Positions 56,735-64,000 of a stretch of 64,000 bases of DNA are shown here, one piece after another (positions within the stretch are counted from its first letter, which is position 1; each line of letters opens with the position of its first letter). The translations under genes and the position numbers were made by a program. The notes under the pieces are model-generated. The model was not told the DNA's origin, ran no database searches, and saw nothing but the letters and a program-made list of their open reading frames with translations. This stretch comes from Macrostomum hystrix (lineage: Eukaryota > Platyhelminthes > Macrostomidae): positions 9,239,001 to 9,303,000 of the forward strand of contig CATNEN010000007.1 of the NCBI GenBank assembly GCA_950097015.1, given 5' to 3'.

Positions 56735-58828
56735 TCAAAGAGTCCGCGCCAGCATCTGCAGATGTCGCTCAATGTGCTCAGGTGCCCAGCCGCCCAGCAG
56801 TAGGGGTACGCGAATCTTCCAGGGGCTTGCCAGCTCGCGTAGCCGGCCCACCGGGATAGCGGCGATGTCGCGAGCTGTGTCCTCCGGGGACGCGAAGTCC
56901 AGGCTGGAGGGGCTCTTGTGGTACTTGCTGTAAAAATGCGCGATTCCATGCAGATTTGTCATTATACATCGAGCTGTTGCGACTTGGTGTAAAAGCCTCG
57001 ACAAAATTTTTTTTGTATAGGAACAATCATGATTTATACACCTAAACTTATCAAAAAAAATTCCAGTTAGAAGACTTTACAGGCACAAACCCGCCAGTGA
57101 CATCTCCCGGCTCATATCCATCGCACTTAGATTCAACAGCCAGGGCGCCTAAGTATTGCTAAGCCTCCTATTAACAATTAACCTGTCCTCAGCTTGACAT
57201 AATGCATTTTCTAGAATATCCAAACCTCACTAAAACCGCCTGGCCTCACAAAGTAATCGTGAAGTTCTAAATCGGCTTGTCAGAAGTTCAGCGCAGTTCG
57301 CTACTTACGGCAAGGCCAGCTGGGCGCTGTCGGTGCCAATCAGGCCCAGCACGGCCAGGCCGGCGTGCACAGCCGAGCCGTTCATCGCCAGCTCCTGGCG
57401 CAGCGCCGAGAAGAATCCCTCCAGAGTGCGCTTGGAGGCGCAGTACTCGTAGCAGTAGGGAATGGGCAGGCGGGCTGCGACCGAGGACACCAGCACGAGG
57501 CTGCCGGCGGACTTCTCCAGGTGCGGCAGTGCGGCACGGGCGGCCTCCGCGTAGCTGAAGTAGTTGGTCTGCATGGCGGCCAGATGCCTCTGTGCCGACT
57601 CGGGCTCAGCCTGCGGCAGCGTTGCAAGGTCCGATGGGTTGATGTGGTTCACCACTACGATATCCAGACCGCCGCCCATTGCAGCGGCAGCTTCGGCCAC
57701 CACTTGGGCGGCTCGTCCGGGCGAGGACATGTCACCAGCGATGGCGTGCACGCTGGCTGCTCCCAGTCTGCGACATTCCGCAGACACCTGCCAGATTTTC
57801 GTGTCGTTTTACTAGTTAATTTTTTTTCTGAACGAGTCGATGCTTTATTGAATCTTCAAGACATGTTCAATCCTGAAGAGTTCGTTTTCTGCTATTGCGT
57901 CGAATTCCTGTTTACTCATATAATTACTTTGAACTGCAGGAGGGCTGCGGACAATGGCACATAGTTTTGTGACGCTAGACCCGCAGCCAGCGAGGAGGCA
58001 ATTCTGCCCATTCCGCTGACTCCTGAGCACACACGCACACAAATACCGTACGCAGGCACACGCTCACACAGGTGTGAACATCTGCCCTGACTTACTCATC
58101 GTCAGACAGTGTCCACTTCACTGTGCCTTGGAGTTTAGCACTCAAGGGCGTAAACTGCGCGAAAAGCCTTCTCTCCGCGGCTGCGCCCCAAATAAATGTG
58201 GCCTCGCCGCGGAATCGAACTTAGGGACCTTGGCGCGAGAGGCAAAGCGTAAAAGCTCTGCCACCGGCCCCTCTTTTTACTCATACTTTTTGACTCAGCA
58301 GGATTGGCAGTGTTATTTCTGTAATTCTTTCAATGAAAGAACCTACATTTCTATCCCCTTCTCTGACTACCTGTATTACTCGCTAGGCTTATCTTAAAGA
58401 ATTGTTTTTTATTTTTCTATTGCCGCTATTTTTAGTTTTAAAAAACTTCTCTCAATTCTTTCTGCTGCGTTGCTCAGTAAAGGATTAACTTTTTTTCAAA
58501 AAAGTTGAAACAGGTCCGGGCTGCAGCTATTTCTATTGTTGCTCTGCTAGAAGCAGTTCATTGACTCAAAGTCGAAGCCAACCTTCTGAAGCGACTCCAG
58601 CTGCCTGGCGTGCACGGTCACGTGAGCTCCCAGCCCGGCGTACACCTGCGCAAGGGCCTCCCCGATGCCCCGGCTGGAGCCGGTGACGAGGACTCGCTTG
58701 CCGGCCGTGTTCTCCCTGCTGGCCCGGTGCCAATGGCTGGCGTACAGGTCGTAGAACAGGTTTCGCGCAGCGTTGAACAGCACGAAGAAGAGCACAAGGC
58801 CCAGAGCGCCACGGATAATCAAATTCAT
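56735..58828 (-). CDS. 11-beta-hydroxysteroid dehydrogenase 1-like SDR
   Basis: A complete 305-residue short-chain dehydrogenase/reductase from three in-phase exons: 58828-58583, 57787-57309 and 56927-56735. An N-terminal membrane anchor (IIRGALGLVLFFVLFNAARN) should fix it to the ER. The Rossmann cofactor motif is TGSSRGIGEAL, preceded by KRVLV. VVNHI replaces the common NNAG, as in the 11-beta-HSD1 branch. The catalytic Ser lies in LVLVSSVA, and the YxxxK motif is in YEYCASKRTLEGFFSALRQE. VLGLIGTDSA is also typical of the HSD11B1 / HSD11B1L branch. The substrate cannot be read from sequence. The exon 1 donor is a weak GTTGGC. A SINE lies in intron 1. The C-terminal exon is Pro/Leu-rich and less conserved. 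It is intact, although flanked by a disrupted paralogue locus. Confidence 0.88.
57940..58272 (-). mobile_element. tRNA-derived SINE, first family (SDR intron 1)
   Basis: Minus-strand copy with a head at about 58270 (GGTGGCAGAGC, then AAGGTCCCTAAGTTCGATTC) and a full body ending CCGCAGCCCTCCTGCAGTTC at about 57940. It is one of the most complete copies. The head has lost part of the A-box. Confidence 0.8.
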
Positions 58829-59946
58829 TGCAGCTCTGCGCGGAAAACTTTTGCTTGTTGGCACAGAAAAGCATTCAATGTAGCTGCGAGTTACAGGTGT
58901 GCGAGAGTGTTTAAAGGGAGCTGCTTATCTGCTTAGAAAATATCGATAGTGTCATAAATGCGCTCACTGTCTCTGCCCCAGTTACTGCATGGCCACTAGA
59001 ATTCGCCAGCACTAAGCTATTGTATGTGGAGCACGAAAGGTCGAAGAACCTCAAATTGTTATTTAACAGATTTTATTGTTTATAGTAATTTTTCAAGTGG
59101 CACAGCTGCAGCTACTTCGCGGTTCACCCAATGGCTGCTTACAGCTGTACAGTATATGGTATAAACTCAAGTAAATTCTGGATGGTTTCGAAAAAAAGAG
59201 TTTGAAACTAACATTAAAAGTTAAAATCTCTAACAGAAAAAAAATGTTTTAAAGTGCAGTCATTTTGTCTGTTTTCTGCCCGAATTTGAATTACAAAGGA
59301 TGATAACTTCATTTTAAGTTACCTGAAAGACCTGAAAGATTTGCTGCTTTTAATGGAAACTTGCCCCAGCACTGACTCACAGTCAAGCTAAGTGTGAGAG
59401 ATACAATTCAGACTACTGACAGTAGAAAAGCAAAGACTTGGCTGCAAAACTCTCACATAACACTACAAAGTATCGCCATAAAAATGGCAAGCTTAAAAGA
59501 GACTTCTGTGCACACTAAGAGTGGTGGGAGAGGACGGCGTGTGGCTATGGCTGACTGACGAAGGCAAACAAGCCAGAAACCGGTCTCGGTCTGCCAGCGC
59601 GAGGTTCGTTCCCCACTTTTAGAGTGTTACACTAAGACTGGACTATGGGCAGAGTTTTTCTGTGGGCAGAAGAAGGCCGACTGGCTGGTAAAAATGCCAA
59701 GTAAACGGCAACGATGGCAATTTCAAGCCCAATGCAAATGCTCTATAGGACCCGCACTGTACATATGCTGCACTGTCTTATTGCTAAAAATAGGCGTTGT
59801 TCGCTCAAGCCGCTGCTGCAATGAACAGCTCAGGAGACAAAGCCAGCCCTAAATGCAACTGCTATTTGCCATTCATACTCATTGTTCCGTGTTGTTTTTG
59901 AGATTTAACCATATCAAATGTTGGTAGTGTAAATCGATTGCGACAG
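58829..59946. other. Divergent intergenic region
   Basis: About 1.1 kb between the start of the minus-strand dehydrogenase and the plus-strand ankyrin/Mab-21 gene, so it may hold both promoters. No TATA box, CpG cluster or RNA gene is evident. CGACAG directly before the ATG at 59947 could be a splice or trans-splice acceptor, but it lacks a pyrimidine tract. Confidence 0.4.
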
Positions 59947-62900
59947 ATGGGTAAGTTATACGTTAGTCTATTCTTTCTCATTTTCAAAGATTTGAATAAG
60001 GATTTCAAATGTAAGCCTGAAAAATCAAAAGGCAAAACTGAATCTTTCTTTCCACCAAAAGCGTCCTCGGCTGAGCTGAGCCAAGTCGATGGCTTAGCAG
60101 CAATGGGCATCGCTGATCAAGTTGACGAGCTGCTGCTGGGCACAGCTGACAACACTGGTCGGTTGGAAGCCTTTGTTCAGCGCGCTCTGATTAAAGCTAT
60201 TCGTTGCGGCCATTGCAGCCTGGTGCGACACCTGCTCCGACGCTGGTCGGCCGACTCCAACCACAGCTACTCAGAGATGTTCAGGATCACGCCTCTGGGA
60301 ATGGCGGCACGCTTGGGAAACTCGGAGATTGTTGCCAGTCTGCTGGAAGCCGGCGCTGACCCGGACTTGCCCGAGCAGCGCTTGCTCGGTTACCAGCCGC
60401 TGCGCTACGCTGTGAAGGCTGGTCACCGGCACGTCGTCGAGCTGCTGTTTCGCGCTGGCGCCACGCCCGACAGCCGCATCAGCTCGGGGTACTGTGCTCT
60501 TGCCTGCGCCGTTGAGAATGGCGACCATGACATTGTCCACATATTAGTCTGCAATTCACGCATCAATCCATCGTTTCTCGGTGGTGAGGTGCTCACAACC
60601 GCCTTGTGCCTGGCTGTTCAAGAGAGCCCCGAAATAGTTAGGTTGCTGTTGGCCTGTGGTGCCGACCCGAATCGATGCAGCCGAGGGTTGAACAAGCAGC
60701 CTAAAGACTTAAACGGAACGCCAATTATGGTGGCTGCTAGGTCCTGCTCCTTGACGACAATTGAACATCTTCTGAGGGCCGGTGCGAATCCCAATCCCGA
60801 CGTTAACTCAGCAGACCAACAGCCAGCGATTGTGGCAGCCAGATTCTGCGCCTGGCCCATCATTGCCAGACTCCTAGAGGCTATCAAGGACGCCTCTGAT
60901 GATGATGAGAAAAGTAACAGTTTGCTGCTACGGTGCTCAAATGCAGCCGCTTGTGCCTGTAATGGCCCTGTGCTTCAGGAACTGTTGAAATTTCGAGAGG
61001 TTAGGGAATTTTTATCCACCGATCCGTCTCTTCGGCAAGGACTATACTCGCTGGCTGAAAACATAGCGAGAGGAAATTCAGATAACATAGAGCTCTTTTG
61101 TCAAATATTGAACATGAGGAGCGAAGAAGATAAACAGCATTTTTTTAAACAAGCGATAAGCTATTCCGCTCAGGAAGAACAGCAAGACAGTGCAAAGAAA
61201 CTACTCAACTTGTGGTCACCACCCGATGTGGAGCGAAAGCAACTTCTCGGTCGCATTCTGAGTACAGCCGTACACTCTGGTTCTGAGAATACTATGCGAA
61301 TGGCGATCAACTTTGGTCTCCGCCCTGCAGTCGACTTAAGCGCCTCCGATTGCGACTTCCTGATTGCAAGAGCTCTGGAAAGAACTGATTCGAAAGCGCT
61401 ATCAATATTGCTGGAAAACGGTCTCAGCATTGCCGAATTCATTGAGCACAAGCCCGATAGGTTAGTCCGCTCCCTGGATACTGAGGCAGCTAATTGCAGT
61501 AAGAACATTATGTGCTTTGTACTCGGTCACCTGACATCCGTTCAGGTTCAGGCTGTTGCCCACGCTGCTATCACTGGTGGCTTCATCGCGTTAAGTATAT
61601 CACTGGTGGCCAACTTGGAAGATCTTAGCTGCCGATCAACCAACACCGACAACTGGACCCTGCTGATGCGAGCAGCGGACAGAGGCTACGTTGAAATCGT
61701 CCAGGCTCTGCTTGCTAAAGGAGTCGATCGCGAGGAGACTGTCGAAGGACCTCACGGACTCCGATCGGCACTGGACATTGCTCGAAGCGCCGGGCATCAG
61801 GCCATTGTGAACCTACTGGACGGCTCGAGTCAGTTACTGCCATCTGACCATACGGAAGGCACTTCTTTCTGGTAAATTTTGACCGTAATTAATTTGAGTT
61901 ATGACCGTATTGAAATGGCTAGAGGAAAAGCTTAAAAATTTTAATGGCTTCCTTTTGTAGCACTTCCAGTCCTCCATTTCCGGCAGTAGACTTTAGAATT
62001 ATGCTTCAGGAGATTCAGATCAGGTGAGCATAGAAATTGCCCATAAAAAATTTCTTACATAAACATTTTCAAACCTATTATTGTTATTTATTGATATCTT
62101 GGATGAAGTTCAGAGTACAATAACCCGCTAAGAACAGTGCGCTTTCGAATATGCTCCCAGACTTGCCTCTGAGTGTTGATCATGTAGATAAGATGATTTT
62201 TGATGAGCTAGACCGGTCCATCACATTACCTCGCATTAAAATTGAAAGACGCTGTAATTCTGCTAATGAATTACCCCTGACAACACAAATCGTCAGCGAA
62301 TGTCCGACAGAGGACGCAGCGATGAGTCAGCGCCTGCACCAGCTACTTGTGAGTGCAGGATTCACGCAGGAGAGAGCCCAGTTCCAGTGTCAGATGGCGG
62401 AGTTCCTGCAGAAGCTCGCAGGTCATGCACTCCGGCCAGATCGGCGTGTCATGACCGGTAGCTACTCGGACGGCTGGGGCAACAGCCTCGTGCAGGTGAC
62501 AGGCAAAACCGCCAGAGACTCTGACATTGATTGGACCGTCATCCAGGAAGGGGAGACGTTTCACATCTTCTTCGGCTGCCAGTGTGTGAATGTGCGACGG
62601 CTGCGTCTGGAGGTTGTCGAGGGTCACGCAAAGATTGAGGCGCATGCAGGTGCGTCTGCAAAAATTGACTGCCCAATTTTTTCCATTACTTACTCGTACT
62701 AGTTACTCGTACAACTCCCACTATGAGCTCGGATTTAAGTGCTAGAATAAGGTCTATTCTATTCAGGTGTCGCGTCGGTAAAACTCATAAAACTGAATCG
62801 CCGAACTGCAGGCAGCCAGCCGGCTGTAGCCGCTCCTCCCTGTGGAGTCCGGCCAGCCCAGGACACCTGCTACGCCTACATGTGCTGCAGCTCGTTCCAC

Positions 62901-64000
62901 ACGCACAGAATCAATGCCCTGATCAGCAACTCAGTCAATTGCGAGGGAAACGTGCATCTGGTACGGGCCACTCGACCAGACAAAACTGCCGAGCTGCGCG
63001 TGAGTTTCAGCTTTCAGGAAAAGAAGGTGTTGCAGAATCTCACGACAGAGCAGGGCCAGCTGTTTATTCTGCTGAAGTTCCTGTTCAAACGACTCATCCC
63101 GAAGATCTGGAATACGCCAGGTCTCAAGACCTACCACGCCAAGACGCTGCTGTTTTTCATGCTCGAGCGAAATGAGGATCCACAGGAATGGGAGCCTAGG
63201 AAGCTTGTCTCTCTGTTCAGGGAATCCCTCTTGTTGATGCTGGAACTGACTGCGAATGAGGCCAAGCCTGAAGTCTGTATGCCGCACTTCTTCTTAGAAA
63301 AAGCTCCGCTTTTTTTCAAGGGGGCTGCTGTGGGATCGCCTGTAACAAAGCTTGGAGTGTTTGAGTGCATCAGACGAGTGCTGCTCAATCTAGAAGAGTT
63401 TGAAGGTTACCTTGCTGGTCATGTAAAGCCCTTGGACTCAAATGCGAGCTTTTATTTCTACCCTTTTACTCTGCTTCCATTGGCTGCTCCGGCGAAGCTA
63501 ACGGAGTCTAAACTGAGCTACTTCGCTGATATCTACAGCTTAGTCTACTTTCGACTAGTCGACCTGAAGGATTTGCAACCGGAACAGTCGAGAAATTTCT
63601 TTGACAATCTGAAATGCGCTAACAATCTGACCTGTATGAAGTGCGCTCGAGTTGTTTTGGAGGCTCTCGCGCACTTAAAACTCGGCGACGAGTCCTCCGC
63701 TACCCTGGTCCTAAAGCAGCTGGAGGGCCACCAGACTAAGCGACTGTGGGATCCGACACAAACGCTTAATGTTTCAGGGTATTACGGTAACTTCAAAGAC
63801 TACGACTTTGAAGAGCATGAGTACAAGGTGCTAAGAGAAAATGATTGGGCTTGGAAGTTCTGCTTCGTCTACAGCCCAGAGAGCATCAAGCTGGAATTTC
63901 TGCCGAAGGAAATTGTTAGCTGCTGCGTGTCTCACCTCAGCCATGGCAACGCGTCTCACAGCTACGTGAACTTTTACAGTCTCTGGCGCTGTTTGACCAT
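59947..64000 (+). CDS. Ankyrin-repeat / Mab-21 nucleotidyltransferase-fold protein (3' end beyond window)
   Basis: Proposed exons are 59947-61871, 61961-62023, 62138-62649 and 62812 to the window end, all in phase. Exon 1 gives about 640 residues with roughly ten ankyrin-type repeats (TPLGMAARLGNSEIVASLLE, GADPDLP, GANPNPD, WTLLMRAADRGYVEIVQALL). The C-terminal part is a Mab-21 domain. Its nucleotidyltransferase motif is GSYSDGWGNSL with SDID 20 residues later. The signature AELRVSFSFQEKKVL and TYHAKTLLFF, then MPHFFLEK, marks the helical half. The exon 3/exon 4 junction matches the intron position and phase of the paralogue at 52023-52088. The reading frame stays open to 64000. The acceptor at 62137 is weak, so two adjacent genes (ankyrin protein ending at 61875; Mab-21 protein from ATG 62151) is the alternative. 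A cGAS-like sensing role is possible but not shown. Confidence 0.75.

Noticed and set aside
56735-58828. 3-ketodihydrosphingosine reductase as the identity of the SDR gene
   Set aside because: The NHI motif, the C-terminal VLGLIGTDSA block and the N-terminal anchor fit the 11-beta-HSD1 branch better.

Overview
This is animal nuclear DNA. Every recognisable gene is split by GT-AG introns, and two of the genes (an innexin and an alpha7-like nicotinic acetylcholine receptor subunit) are animal-specific. The combination of innexin, universal stress protein, intronic tRNA-derived SINEs and very abundant simple tandem arrays fits a free-living flatworm such as Macrostomum; that species guess is inference. 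The nuclear code looks standard.

Layout. 1-1.8 kb: first coding exon of an innexin (minus strand), with a 22-bp minisatellite in its next intron. 1.8-24 kb: no convincing gene, but at least eleven unrelated minisatellite arrays with units of 8 to 40 bp, several showing internal higher-order duplication. 24.3-28.9 kb: a complete nine-exon alpha7-like nAChR subunit on the minus strand. 28.9-32.6 kb: AT-rich DNA with nothing recognised. 32.65-35.97 kb: one broken non-LTR retrotransposon flanked by a 12-bp direct repeat. 36.9-38.0 kb: universal stress protein. 39.5-44.0 kb: sterol carrier protein X (thiolase plus SCP2 domain). 44.9-45.2 kb: terminal exon of an EGF/transmembrane protein. 47.1-48.65 kb: a tentative two-exon hypothetical gene, then a small secreted protein gene with a TATA box and a poly(A) signal.

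50.8-64 kb is the most unusual part. Two paralogous loci face away from each other: a broken minus-strand copy (56.2 to 50.8 kb) and an apparently intact plus-strand copy (59.9 kb to beyond the window end). In both, a repeat-rich N-terminal region is followed by a Mab-21/cGAS-like nucleotidyltransferase-fold domain. The plus copy carries ankyrin repeats. The minus copy carries about 29 tandem ~33-residue units with a conserved Cys-Cys pair, followed by ankyrin repeats. The minus copy has about ten frameshifts, three in-frame stops and a ~280-bp deletion. An intact 11-beta-hydroxysteroid dehydrogenase 1-like gene lies between them. The Mab-21 fold and repeat modules resemble innate sensing proteins, but a sensing role here is inference.

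Six copies of one tRNA-derived SINE family, plus two copies of a second SINE-like family, lie in introns and intergenic DNA. The tandem arrays give many long spurious open frames, which are not reported as genes.
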